Shown here: piece by piece, positions 24,091-37,071 of the stretch | How positions within the stretch are numbered: the first letter of the stretch is position 1 | Layout of the letters: the number at the start of each line of letters is the position of its first letter | Assembly: GCA_004335835.1 (NCBI GenBank) | Contig: RWJK01001967.1 | Location: 180,484 to 238,058, forward strand | From: Scenedesmus sp. ARA3 | Lineage: Eukaryota > Chlorophyta > Chlorophyceae > Sphaeropleales > Scenedesmaceae | Length of the DNA: 57,575 nt | Reading direction: 5' to 3' | Notes under the pieces: model-generated | Seen by the model: only the letters and a program-made list of their open reading frames with translations | Told to the model about the DNA's origin: nothing | Database searches by the model: none | Program-made: the position numbers and the translations under genes

Positions 24091-26147
24091 AGTTGAAGGG
24101 AAGACAGGTTACGGTGGTGTGGCTGTGTTTCTGCAGCATGCCCGTGCTTGGAGGTCGGTGTTTGGCATGCAGCGCACCAGCTCCTGTAGGGAGAACAGTC
24201 CTGCAACATCAGCAGCAACAGCTACCGCAGTTGTTGCAGCAGCAGCAACAGCAGCAGCAGCAGGAGAAGCATCAGGTGCAGCATTAGTACAGGCTGCTGC
24301 TGCTGCTGCAAGATGCGGTAGTGGCCAGCTGCAACTGCAGCAGCATATGCGGCGCACAGCGCTGAACCACCACGTGACCATCTGAGCGTTGAGAATGTGT
24401 TGACGGCATGTCTCAAGCTTGGGTGCTGGTTCACATAAACAGCTGTTGGTATGTGTAGAGCCGAGCCTCCTGCACGCCAGCTCGCGCCGCATTGCAGCAG
24501 CTGCCAGCCAGTGGTTTGATGTTCAGGGCCATCTGGCTGCAGCCCTGTGCAAGTGCTATTGCTTGCTTTGTAGGCAGGGCAACGGAAGTTGGATGTTTGT
24601 TTGAGGATTTCCTGGTGTGTCCTCACCGCAGTGGCTGCAGCTCGGGAGACAGCTCCTCTGCAGGCAGCCCGAGCATGTAGCTCATCTTGTGGATTTTATG
24701 CTCTGCAAGTTTGTGGAGTTTGCTTCTTGGCAGCAGTGCAGACAGTGACCTTTGTCAGCTGACATGCACAGTATGCATGCATTTGGCTCGGGTGGGGCTG
24801 CTGTGCTATCGATTGGGTCAGAGCAGCAACATCGCATGTGCGAGACGCGGTGCCGCACTACACTCCAGGCTGGTGTGGCCTGCAGAGCTGCTTTGGTCAG
24901 GTTGCATGCACAATCTGCATGCATCTGGCTTGGCTGGGAGCTGCTGTGCGGTCCTGTGTGATCAGAGCAAGGGAATGCCACTGCCATCACACGGCATGTG
25001 TTGGGACACGGTGCAACACTGTGGCACTGGCAGTGCAGGAGTGTGGGCTGCAGCGCTGCTTGTGTCAGCTTCCAGCAGCTGCTGTAGACATCCATGTATG
25101 CACCAAGACTTGAGCTTGGGGCTTCTGCTGTTGTTACTGCTGAGGATCAGAGTGGGGGCAGAACAGCCTGCTTGCTCTCAGGCTGAAAGTCGCTCTTGTG
25201 GCGGCTGCTTGGCTGTGGTTGCACCTTGTAGCAGCTTGTTGCGCTGCAAGGAAGCAACGAGTGTGGAGTTGCGACACATCAGGTGGCTACTGCAGATGCC
25301 CTGCCCTCGGTAATCCCTGCTTGTGATCAAACTCAATGAGAAGCTGCCTGCTTACGCAGCCTGAAGCTGCTGCCGGCTTTCCCGCGCATTCGAGAGCTGG
25401 CCCGCAAATGCTTGTAGATAAGTACGCGAGACAATGGCCTGGACTTCGAGCGTCAAACTCATGGTTGAGCATGCAGAGCCATGCTCAGAGCCATGCTCAG
25501 AGCCATGTTTGTCAGGTCCCGTCGGCTGTGGCTGTTGAATTCCTTTGTTGCTCAAGTGACACACGATCGCCTGTTCATGTTAGCCCCGCTTGCTCGTATG
25601 CAACTCTTGGTCGCTGTCCATTGATTCAACATCACAAGTGCACCTTCAGCGACGACTGCTGAGCATTCAACGCCGGCTCGAGCTCTCCCTAACGTTCAGC
25701 AGCGAGGTGCACCAGTGCCTAGCATTGACTGCCAGGATCAAAACAAGCGTTGAAGATACATAGTCATTGGGCTTCGGGGCCGAGAACAGCAGTGTCACCA
25801 GCGAGTCACTGTGGGACCACGAGGTGAGAGCTGAAACAAAGCAGCAGCTGGTGCAGGACACGCTTAAATCTTTATTCAGCCATAGTGGTGTAGTTTTATC
25901 TCCGTAGCATGGCTTTCGTTGTGGTCTTCTTGCAATCGCGGTAGCCGGGCTTGGTTAACTCATTCTTGCGACAGCGGGTTTTTCCTGCTCCATTCATCGG
26001 TAACATAGCAAGGATCCAAACGTATTACTCTACAGCTGTGGCTGGACATCACCGGTGTTGCTGTGGACGGTTTGCTGCCGCGCTCCTGACCATAGGCCTG
26101 CAGAGGACGCTCCAGCGCAGCTGCCATCGCTTGTTGACCGAGCAAGC
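24091..26147. other. Intergenic region with a diverged tandem duplication
   Basis: No gene recognised over 2 kb. CAG-rich DNA occupies 24200-24350. Two diverged units of about 145-165 bp lie at about 24748-24893 and 24894-25045; both contain CTTTGGTCA-like starts, GCATGCACAnTnTGCATGCAT and GTGGCCTGCAG-like ends. A 12-bp unit (CATGCTCAGAGC) is repeated near 25484-25510. The 280 bp before 26148 should hold the promoter of the next gene. Confidence 0.55.
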
Positions 26148-29100
26148 ATGGGTCAACGAGCACAAAGAGCGGGCAGCCGAGCCTGGCGGGCCCCGCTGCT
26201 GTGCCTGCTGCTGGCAGTAGCACTGTCAGTGGGTGCAGCACAGTATGCAGACGGGCCTGTTGACCCTGTGACTGGTCTGCAAGCCCCTCTGCCGGCAACT
26301 CCAGCTCCAGCAGCAGTAACAGCAGCAGCACAGCGAGTAACAGAGGATGTTGCGGCACAACAGGCAGCACCTGCTGCAGCACAGCAGGCAGCACAGGCGC
26401 CTGATGCGGTGTACACTCCTTTGGACCGAGCTACGGTGCAGAGCAACATGCGCCGGGCGCAGCAGCAGCAGCAGCCGGTGCGACGCACGCAGGTGCTCAC
26501 ACAAGGCTCAGTGCGCCGCAACCGCAACAGGAACCAGCAGCAGCAGCAGCAGCAGACAGGCAGCCGCGGCACCACCAACCGCAATGTGGCGCTGCGCACC
26601 AACCAGCAGCAGGTGACACTGCAGGGAGTGCCAGTCGAGCAGCCAGCTAGCACAGGTAGCTTTACCCTGCAGGAGCGTGCACCACCAGCAGTAGTAACAG
26701 CAGCATCAGTGCCAGAGGTGACACCAGTGCCACCCCCAGCACCTGCCGGCCCGCCTTTTACAGTTGATATGTCTCCAAAGGCAGCACAGCTGTCCCCATC
26801 TATCCTGCTGATGGGATATTTTGACTGGCAGATCATCCCTGATTCAAATGGCAAGCCATGGTCCCGCTGCCTGGACATGGTGTGGCGGGCTCGCCGCTTA
26901 GCTCGCGGCAACAAACTCAACTTTGTGCCGACGCACCATTGGATTCCCGGATCAGAGGGCTTCGGCATTGATCACTTCTGCTACATGTACAAGGATGCAG
27001 ATGACAAGATGGTGTGCGGTGATTGGGACCAGACAAAGATTGATGAGTTTGAGAGGAGCATGACGATCTGCTTTACAGAAGCGTTCAGGAATGGGTTCAC
27101 ACCTTACCTGAGGCCCCACCTGGACGACGGCTATGTGAGGTGAGCGGTTTGGGCCTGGGTTCATGGTTCGTGGCTTACAATGGATGCGTTTGAGGTGAGT
27201 GGGACACTGTTTTGACCGAAGGCAGCAACCTCACAGCCGCAGAAACACGACTTGGCTTGTTGCCTTTGCTCACCCCTTGAGCAGCCATGACTGTCCCATG
27301 TTTTGCCTATGTTACCCAGGCACTACCCATTCCCAGCATTGCTGCAACGTCCTGTTGCATCAATAAACATCTCATGATCAACAAACCTGCCACACCACAC
27401 AGGCTGCACCGTCACCTGCCGCAGAGGCATCTGGCACAACGGGCTGCTGTTATCTCAAACCACACATGCTGTTCTTTCACCTGCCGCAGGGGCATCTGGC
27501 GCAACCGGCTGCTGTTCAGCCCCATCATCCACTGCTCTATACCGTCCACCACATCATCTTTATCCTTTCTCCTGAACTAAACATGCTGCACCAAACTTCC
27601 TGCCGCAGGGGCATCTGGCGCAACGGGCTGCTGTTCAGCCCCATCATCCAGTACGGCACCTACACCTACAAGCAGATCATGCTGGACCCGCTCGCCAAGG
27701 CGCTGGCAGGGGCACTGAGAACTGTGGCAGCAGAGGGCACGCTGTGGCCAATGCCCAACCTGGAGAGGCCGCGTGTGTATGTGGCCCTGCAGGGTGAGTT
27801 ATTGTGAGGGCAGCTGCTGCTGTTGTGCTGTGTTGGGGAGGGGGTGACAGTACAGCAGCAGCAGCAGCAAACCAGAAGTATGTGCGCTGCCTTTTCCTGC
27901 AAGCAGTCGTGTACGTAGCATGTTGTCATTTGGGCCTAGACATATCCAAGGAGGTCTGGTGGTGTGAGCTCACGCTATGCTGCCTGCTGCACCAAATTGT
28001 GCTGCCTGGCCAGGCGAGATGTCAGCCACAATGATGCGGTAGACACGTGACTGGGAATCCAACCGTCCCTGACCTCCTGCGCTGTTGTGTACTGCCAATG
28101 TACTGCATGTGCAGGCAAATTTTCAGCCACGATGGATGTGATGCACACCTGACTATGTTTCAAACCATTGCTGACCTTCGGCACTGTTGTGTACTGCTTG
28201 TTGTGTGTTTGTTCTATTGCCCGTGCAGGCGAGATGTCAGCCACCATGATGCGGTACACACGCGACTGGGCATCTACTATCCCTGACCTGCGCAGGATGA
28301 TTGGCACCACACTGGCTGGTACGGCTGCCGTCATTTAGCATGCAGCACCACAGCACAGCAGCTGGAAGGCGTCAGCAGCACCCCATTTGTGTGACAGCGG
28401 CGTTACTCACAGCACTAGCAGTTGCCTCTGTAGTTTGCCTTCCTGCAAGACAGCTGCTGCACGCTTGCGCACTGCAGACATGTACTCGTCATCGTAAATT
28501 CAGTCCAGGGTTTGGCTGCACTCCTGCACTACCCAACCATCGCCCTGCTGCTCTGCTGCTCTGTCCGTGTCTGTGATCCTTCTTCTTCTCTTTCTTTCTC
28601 TTTCTCTTGTTGCAGACGTCAAGGTGGGTGTGGGCCTCAACTTCAATGCCTTGGACCAAACCGAATACTCCGTGGCACCAAACACGGGCCTCGGTTGGAT
28701 GTTCGGCAGCGGCTCACGTGCCTCCCGCTACCCCGTGCCCAGCATCGATGGAGCAGCACTCAACAACCTGGTCAACAACGAGATTGACTTTATCGGCATC
28801 TCCGCGTACGCGCCATACAGCGGACCCGGCATGTCGCTGAACGAGTTCGAAAACAGCGCGTTCAATGTTGGCGATAGCTTGAGGACTTTGGGCAATGGAA
28901 TTGACCTGGCTTCGCTGGTCAACAGCGGCAAGCTGGAGCTGCACTACAGCGAGTTTGGCATCGGTGGAGGCAACGAGGGCAATGCAGCGGTGAGTTAGGG
29001 TTTGGTTGAACCATAGCCTGGGTTCAAAGGTGCTTGTGTGCAGCATGACTGATCATTGACACTGGATGTTGTGCTAGGAGTGCCTTGGCTGTGTTCACGT

Positions 29101-29211
29101 TCTTCAGCTCTCACTCAAGCATAGCATACAGCCTGCATCATTGGACGTGACACACCAAGTCCGCGCCCCGACTTTCAAGCACTGCACCTCCACATCCATC
29201 TGACCTCTCCC

Positions 29212-29257
<46 letters not shown>

Positions 29258-29802
29258 AGCCTGCCGTGAGCGCGCGCATGGTGGGCAAGCAGCCCTGGGC
29301 AGGCGTGGCAGGCTTTTACAGCCCCTCAACCGACCCCTGGCAGATACCCTCCCTGCAGGCCTACCGCACCGAGTTTTACTCCAGAACCCTTGACTGGCTG
29401 GCAAACCCTACCATCAAAACCTACATGATCTGCGATGTCTTCGTGTGGGGCATGGCCAGCTGGGACCTGTTTGGGGTGTACCCGGACTCAAGCACTGCAC
29501 AGGGCACGTACCGCGACGCAAACATGGTCAAGCAGATTGCAAGGCACAACATCAAGGTGATTGCTGCGCAGACGCTCGCGTCCAAAGGTCCGGAGTTTGC
29601 TGCAATGGAGTACAAGAGGCTCGATGAGCAGGAGGCACAGCTTGGCAACTTTTACTCGCAGGAACCTCAGCCGTACGCACGCATGCCCACCAGCAGCAGC
29701 AGTGTGCAGCAAGAGGCCCGGCAGGCAGCAGCAGCACCACCTCCCAGGGCTGAGACCCGCCAAAACCGCAACAACAACTTCTGGGGCGGCTTCTTCGGCT
29801 AA
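26148..29802 (+). CDS. Secreted glycoside-hydrolase-like protein (clan GH-A-type barrel), five exons
   Basis: Predicted wall-associated or extracellular enzyme acting on a polysaccharide. Exons 26148-27139, 27609-27793, 28229-28318, 28616-28989, 29260-29802 total 2184 nt, or 727 residues, in phase. Residues about 10-32 form a signal peptide (LLCLLLAVALSVGAA). Residues 35-210 are a Pro/Ala/Gln-rich, Arg-dotted linker with poly-Gln. The barrel-like part follows: MGYFDWQIIPDS, then VGLNFNALDQTEY and DFIGISAYAP, which resembles strand 6 of GH113-like enzymes. Then comes HYSEFGIGGG, whose Glu (about 535) is in the place of a clan GH-A nucleophile, and finally FVWGMASWDLFGVYP. The tail is disordered. 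Family assignment is by motif resemblance only. Intron 3 has a classic TTCTTTCTC tract, while introns 1 and 4 end in CCGCAG or a pure CTG run. Confidence 0.72.
27420..27535 (+). repeat. Two echoes of hydrolase exon 2 head
   Basis: About 27424-27455 and 27483-27535 repeat CTGCCGCAG plus RGIWRNxLLFSPII in intron 1. The copy nearer the real exon is the more faithful, and both keep the acceptor. Confidence 0.9.
28012..28180 (+). repeat. Two echoes of hydrolase exon 3 head
   Basis: About 28012-28085 and 28113-28180 repeat GEMSATMMR-TRDW-STIPDL. The first contains a stop in place of Tyr, and the second is strongly diverged. Both precede the real exon at 28229. Confidence 0.88.
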
Positions 29803-32498
29803 TAGGGTTTAGGGTTTAGCTGAAAACCCTAGAACCTTCAACCCTCACCCAGCTGGAAGGTAGCTGTTTAGAGCAGCCGATGGGCTGTGCTGCATTGCAG
29901 CAGCACTGTGCTGCACTGCAGCAGCTGTTTGATGTTGAGTTGAGTTTGACGCATGGTGTTGGTGCCAGGAAAATGATGATCATGTGTATCGGCGCTGCTC
30001 ATTGTTCAGTACTGCATTCACTTAGGCACTCAGTGCTGGGTTGTGGCTTGGGTGGTTTGGTTGTGTGATGGGGTGCTAGCCTAGGTTGTTGCGCGTGTGT
30101 TTGTGGGTGTGTGCAATGGCCGAGAGTGACTGGTGTGTGCTGTGAGGGCTGTGGCTGAAGCATGTGCATTAGCAGCCTTTGACCAAGCTGGCTTGAAACA
30201 TCAGCCGGCTTGCAAAAGCCCTCCCATGCTTCTAGTCAAGCCACCCTGCTGCTGTTGCGTTGCTGCTTATGCGCTGTTGCGGCGCACAAGTGATGCCTGC
30301 TGCATGTGTGTTTGTGTTACTGCAGCTGTCACGGCAGCTGCGTTGCACGTGCGCAGCTTGCCTCTGCAAAAAAGGCAGGCGGGTGAGCAAGTCAGCTGCA
30401 GCGGAGTTGAAACAGGTACTTCGCAGTGCACAGTAAAAGTAGGCAACCGTGGCTGGGGTTGCGTCAAAACTCGATTCTGGGGGGACACCGCAGCGCAGCT
30501 GTGTATGTCCTTGGTTTTACAGCCATGCATTGTCTGTGCAGCAAGCACATGTGCTGTGTGTTTGGGCGTGTTGCGTGCGTGCAGCAGCAATGATAACAGG
30601 CTGCACAGAAGCACAACACAGGCCATGAGCCCGCTGTGGTGTTGCGCGTCTTGGCTCTTCAGCTTCTTGGCCCAAACCAGCATGTCTTGGCTCTTCAGAA
30701 ATGCGGCTTCACAGCGTGTACAACTAACTAGTGTGCGATGTTTTGGTCAAACTTTTAGCCGGCTGGTCGAGGGTTTGACCTCCTTTGATCAGCCGTGCTT
30801 GTTTGGGGTGTAGGCCGTCAACTTGACATGCAGTGTCGGTGTCTGCGTGTTTTGGTGTGTGCTGCTGCAGCACAACAGCACAGCCAGGCAGCTCGCAAGC
30901 GCATTGCAGGCAGCACTTGTCACGCTGTGCACCAGCGGATGTGGCTTGCAGCAGTGCGTTGACCAAAGTCAGTGCTACTGTGTCTTGACCGTGCTGACCA
31001 TGTCTCCAGCAGCAGCACACCAACACACCTAACAACAGGTGCTTGCCCTTCATTCATTTGTTGCAGCACCAATAGCAGCAGATTGAGACACACGGCACTG
31101 TTGGGGCCGCCTGCACTGCATTCAATGCTGAATGCATGTCAGCAGCTGAAGGCTGCTGCAGCTCTGTGGCAGCGTTAGTAACATGTTACACGACATGCTA
31201 GTAACTTGCAGCAATTTGGTGTGGACGCACTGCGTTGTGGCACAACCATGTTGCAGCGATTTGCCTTACAGCCAGCATTGTCTATGCAGCAGGTTTTCTC
31301 CTGTGAGGATGCCAGACTTGAAGACAATGCAGGTGCTGCTGTGCTGTGCTGGTCAGCATTGGCTGGCATCGAAAGCACTGCACCGAGGCTTTGTAAAGCT
31401 GTGCTGTGCTGTGTGCTGTGTGAAGACATTGCAGGTGCTGCTGTGCTGTGCACATGGCTTGCAAAACTGGTGCTCAGAGCAGCACGACTGGAACAGGGGC
31501 ATGTGTGATTGGGCACAAACATGTGCACTTGACATCTTGAGCACGTTGCGTGCTGTGATATGTTTTGTCAATGTTGGAACAAGCGCGTTGCTGAGCTGGT
31601 CACAAAGGAGTGCTCACAACAGGCAATTGCTAGCAGCTGGCTCGCCGCGTCTGCTGAGCTGCCAGTAGTAAAATACTACGGTATACATGGGTTGCATTAT
31701 GTGCATTTTGTGCTAAATGCAGCGGAGCGCTGCCAACCTACATGGCGGCTGCCAGGCCTGTGCCTGCCCAGCCGGCGCTGCTGCACAGCACATGCTGTGC
31801 ACAGCTGCCAGCTTTATTTCATCACAGCAAGTCCATTCGCAACATGCTGCTGAGAAGCTGCTGTTTTACCAACGGCACTGTTACCACACATGACGCACTT
31901 TGACTCAATCCAACCACTGTAGCTATCATGTGACAGCACGCAGCGGTGATGTCAGGTGTGATCAGACAATGAAGCGTATCGTGTGCATGCAAACTGCTAA
32001 TGCTGCCAGCATTGTCAGTGACGGCTGCACCAGCCTGCCAGGCTGCTGACGGCTGCACCAGCATACCAGTGGTGTGTTGAGCCACATGGCATGCATCGTG
32101 CGGGCTGCATGGATATGGCTATGCACCAGCCCATCAATGTGTGTAACTGGCTTTGTAACAGCATTGCACCATGTTCGCAACCAAGGTTGACACGTGTTGC
32201 ACACTCAGGACAATAACGTGAGCATCCTGCTGGCCTGAAGCTGAAGCCATGGCCACACAGTGTCAGACAAGCCATAGCAACGTCGCCATCGGCCCCGGGC
32301 CCCACAGGAGCGGCTGAAACAACAGTGTCAGGCAAGCATGCAACTCTCCTTTCTCAAAAGCGCTTTTGATAGCACACGTGCCAAGGACGGAACATAACCA
32401 GCCTCATGGCGCATCTCTTGACACCCAGACAACTGGGAAGCAAGCTTGCCGCTTAAGCAGCTTGATTCAAACCCAAATACAGCAACCGCACATCAGCA
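29803..32498. other. Convergent intergenic region
   Basis: Between the stop of the hydrolase (+) and the end of the MORN/filamin gene (-). AGGGTTTAGGGTTTAG, two units of plant-type telomere repeat, starts just after the stop codon (29805-29820) and is followed by AAACCCTAG in inverse orientation. A duplicated block lies at 31316-31355 and 31419-31455 (GAAGACAnTGCAGGTGCTGCTGTGCTGTGC). A 26-bp direct repeat sits at 32029-32080. No gene recognised. A possible last exon of the MORN/filamin gene lies at 32263-32313. Confidence 0.55.
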
Positions 32499-32931
32499 TC
32501 AATCCAGCTCATACAGGCGGCAACTCACCTGCCTGGCCACACGGCCTGCTGCAGCGGCCGCAGTGCTGTCATCTGTACTGCTAGCAGCACCCTCTGCAGC
32601 ACCCTCTGCTGCGTTGGGTTGGGCAACATGTGTACCCGAGCCTGCAGTTGTGCTGCAGCTCGCACCCGCCTTTTTCTCCTCACCAGCATGCGACTGGCCA
32701 GCACATTGATCAGAGAGAAAAGCAGACTCAGGGCATGCTGGCAGCACCACCGTAACAGCAGCATCTGCAGACTCTACAGCAGCACCTGCTGCTGCCACAC
32801 TTTGCTCCATGCTTGGCTCCCCAGAAGGGCTAGGGCAGCCCCCCTGCAGGTTGTGCTGCTGCACAGCTGGGACGGCTGGAGTTGGCGGCTGCTGCTGTTG
32901 CTGCTGCTTTGCCATAGGCGTCAACTGCTCG

Positions 32932-32968
<37 letters not shown>

Positions 32969-33874
32969 GCGCCTTGCGCTCCTGCTGCAGCTTGCTGAGC
33001 AGCCACATGTCCTCCAGACGCGTCACCACAGGCAGGCTGGGGTCGGCCTGCAGCAACAACAGAACAATGCATATAGATCAGAACCAGATAACCAGGCAAT
33101 ATACATACACATTCAGGAGCACCGCAGCCGCTGCACTACAGGGAGGGGTCGGCCTGCATGGTGTTGGCATTGCAGGGCGGCAGGCAGGCAGCCTGAAATT
33201 AAAAGATGAGACACAACGCACAATAGGGCAGCACTCTCAGGCTGCAGGCGCCTTCGCAAACAGTCGACACTCCAGCTGCCTGCAATCATGTGCCCGGCAC
33301 ACACAGTTGCATACGTGCAGGGGTGCATTGCTGGCTGGGCTGAAAGTAGCATGGCGCTCACCTGGACCATGCCAACCTCAGGCCCAGACAGCTCTGCCCT
33401 GCTGAGCAGCGCCCAGCCCTGCTGAGTCATCATTGTCGCAACTGCTGATACGCTCATTAAAGCCCGGCAAGGCTGCCGACAACAGCAGCATACGCTGCGT
33501 GCGCCACCGCACAAACACATCACACACATTTGCAGGGGTGCCAGCATGCATCGCCTGCCAGGGTGTGACGGTCCAAGTCAGCGTAGGAAACACAATGCCC
33601 ACCTTGATCATGTCAGCCTCAGGACCAGACAGCCCCGCTGCAGCGGCTGCTGAATTGTTCGCATGCTCGTCAAAGCCATCAAGGCTGCCATCCACAGCAG
33701 CATACGCTGCACGCGCCACCTCACGCCACCAGAGTGACTTGTCAAGCTGCTGCTGCTGCTGGGTGCGCGGCTCGCTGCTGCTGCTGCTGGTGGTGCTATT
33801 TGAGGGTGTTGCTGTCACTGCTGCTGCATCTAATGCGGCGTTCTGGGGTTCAGTCACCTGTGCATGCATCAAAG

Positions 33875-33912
<38 letters not shown>

Positions 33913-36900
33913 GGCATCAACGTAAGAGCAGGCCCTCACAATACACACAGAGGAAATGAAGCGTTGCATAATACACAGAAAACAAAGCAGTTATAGGATA
34001 ACTTGGCGCCACGCAACTTCATATTTCACTACCCCCAAACATGAACTTAAAATCATTCAAACTCCAATTGCAGCACACTCACCTTGACTGCAAAGGGGCT
34101 GCCCTGCAGGTGCCTGCCGCATGACGTCACATCCAGCACATACCCCCGACACAGGCAGCCAGCATACTTACCAGCTCCATAACAGTGTGCACGCATTGCC
34201 ATGCTGTGGCTCCTTCACTGGAAATCAAGTGCTGCTCAGCACAGAACAGAAGAACTCCAACATGGAGCCACATCACTACACCCTGTGACCCAAAACTTGC
34301 ATTCACCAAAACCCATACTCAGCATACCCACCTTGACTGCAAAGGGGCTGCCCTGCAGGTGCCTGCCGCATGACGTCACCTCCAGCACGTATCGACCAGC
34401 AGCAGCAGGTGCCGTGTAGCTGCAGCGGTAACGGCCGCCAGGCAGCGGCAGCACCTGCACTGCTGCAGCAGGTAGCGTGTTGCTGCCCAGCAGCTGTGCC
34501 TGCAACCACAAGCACAAACAAATATGTCTTAACAGCGTGTCAATTTGGAGATACCCATGTGGCCGGCATGCGGATACTGCGACAATCGTGGTGACTGCCC
34601 CATGCCCTGGCAGGCCCCACATACATGATTTCAGCTAGAGATGCTTGCACAAAAGCCTTTTAGGCAGTGCGGTGTATGATGGCACGTTGGCAAACATGAA
34701 CGTATCAACACGTGCATTTGTCCACAGTGGAAGTAATGCGCGCAGAGCGCCTTCCCACTCACCTGCAGAGGGAGCTGCTCCTGCAGCTGCTCTGCACTGA
34801 GGCAGTCCTTGACCCTGCTGCTGCCTCCTGCAGCTTCACAGCCTGCACTGCTGCCATCTGAGACATCCACAGCAGCAGCAGTATCAGCATCAAAACTTCT
34901 GCTGCTGCTCCAGTTTGTGTCGTAGCAATTCCCATGGGCGTCTCTGGCTGTGACATAGAATGCAGCGAGTGCGCCAGCTGTTGCGGTGTGCCGGCCTGGG
35001 CCGCTGACTGTACTGTGGCGGGCTGATGGCGGGCCTGGCAGCAGCCTGATGGGGTAGGGCGAGTCAGCCACGTGCTCTCCCCCCCCTGCTTGCAACACAT
35101 CAACATTGTGCTATGTAAGGCGGGGCAGCATATGGTGAGGTTGGTGACATGGCTGAGATGATTGCGGTCTGCCGAGTGTGTGGGTGTCTGCATTCTGCTC
35201 TCCCACTCCTGCCGATGTCGGGTGCCGTGCAGTGTAGGGCAGTGCAGTGCAACAAAGGGGTGAGGTTTGTTGGTGGGCTGATGGCGGGCCTGGCAGCAGT
35301 CTGATGGTGTAGGGCGAGTCAGCCACGTGCTCTCCTTCCCCTGTAAGTTCAAAACGCGTGCAGCATAGGGCAGCAGCAGAGGATGAGTTTCAGCGGCATG
35401 GCTGGGATGATGGCTGCCTGACAGGGATCAAATCTGGTAGGTCTGTCACGTGAATCCCATTGCTTAAGACATCAGGTGTCGTGCGGTGCGGTGTAGTGCA
35501 GTGCAGTGCAACACAGGGTACATGCGACTTGCTGCATGCTATATGCCGCATGCTGCAGGCGACTTGTTGTATTCTGCAAAGACTGTGCCTCTGGCCCGCC
35601 ACCCTCTCACCCTTCAGCACATGCAGCACATGCAGCACATGCAGCACATGCAGCACATGCAGCACATGCAGCACATGCAGCACATGCAGCACATGCAGCT
35701 CGTGCAGCACATGCAGCTCTCACCCTTCAGCACATGCAGCTCGTATGCGCCTGTCGCAGTGTGGCTGTAGCTGCAGCAGTATGTGCCATCCCCATTGTCC
35801 TGCACTTCACCAACTGCTACAGCCGTCACAACCTGCGGCACTGCTGACTCAAACACCTCCTCTTCCTCTTCAGATGCTTTTTCTTCTGCTTGTTGTTCTT
35901 CTTCCTCCTCGATACAAGCCAGGCGTGCATGTGCTTGTGAAAAGGCTGCTGCTGCTGCTGCTGCCTCTGCTTTCTTCCCGCCGACGATCTCCATAGTAGC
36001 TGCATCGTCGCCAGCAGCTTCATCCTGCTGCTGCTGCTGCTGCTGCTTCAAGCCTTGCAGGAGGCTGCTGGTGACTCTCTGCTGCACAAAGCCACCCCTG
36101 CTGTCTGCAGCACTGCTGCTGCTGCTGCTGCTGACGTTGCTGGGGAGTGCTGGCTGCTGTGTTGCAAGAGGCGCAGCTGCTTGTGTTGCAGGCCTGGCAG
36201 GCAGCAGCAGCACCTGAAATGTGTCGCCACCACTCAGCCTAGGGTTGTCCTGCTCATCCCTGGCCTGCGTTAAGCAAGTAGTAACATGCATCGGAGGTGT
36301 TGTATGATGGATGAATACTTGTGGCAGCTGCAGCATAGAACATCACAGGCCATAACTGGGTTGAGGTTAGCGCCCCACCCACCCACACCACTCCACCCAA
36401 GCCACGTGAGAGTACATTGATCACAACTCTTCAGCCTGCCCAGCTATTGCACGTGGCAGCCCGGGTGTCCTCAGCCGGCACAGCTTGGGCTCAGCGGCAG
36501 ACTGCAGCAGGGCATCAGCCAGCCACAGACCACTGAACACTGAAACATGCAGCACAAACCAACGCCACCATCGCCGCCACACCCCTGGAAGATTACAAAC
36601 GGTACTTATCGCCATGATGTGCATGTATCGACACCCCTGTTTACACACAATCACTACCCTCACCTTGAGCACAAACTCTGCTGCCTGTCCGGCTATTGCT
36701 CGGGACAGCCCGGGCCCCTTGAGCCGGCACAGCCCAGGCTCAGCAGCAGACTGCAGCCAGGCATCACCCTCCCACAGGCCCCTGAACACCACCCCATCAG
36801 GGAACACCATCAAGCCTTGCCCGTTGCGCTGGCCTGCCTTCCAGCTGCCCTGGTACCTGCAGCAGCAGCAGCAGCCGAAGCAGCAGCAGCAGCAGCAGCC

Positions 36901-36981
36901 GCAGCGTTTGTTTCAAGCACCAGGCAACACCATAAACCCTTGGCCATGGCGCTGCCCTGCCTTCCAGCTGTCCTGGTACCT

Positions 36982-37071
<90 letters not shown>

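Noticed and set aside
24687..25313. 208-codon plus-strand open frame
   Set aside because: Cys/Leu/Ala-rich, no family motifs, overlaps a diverged tandem duplication, and has no sensible start context.
30133..30813. 226-codon plus-strand frame in the convergent intergenic region
   Set aside because: Cys-rich composition without motifs; probably chance openness in GC-rich DNA.
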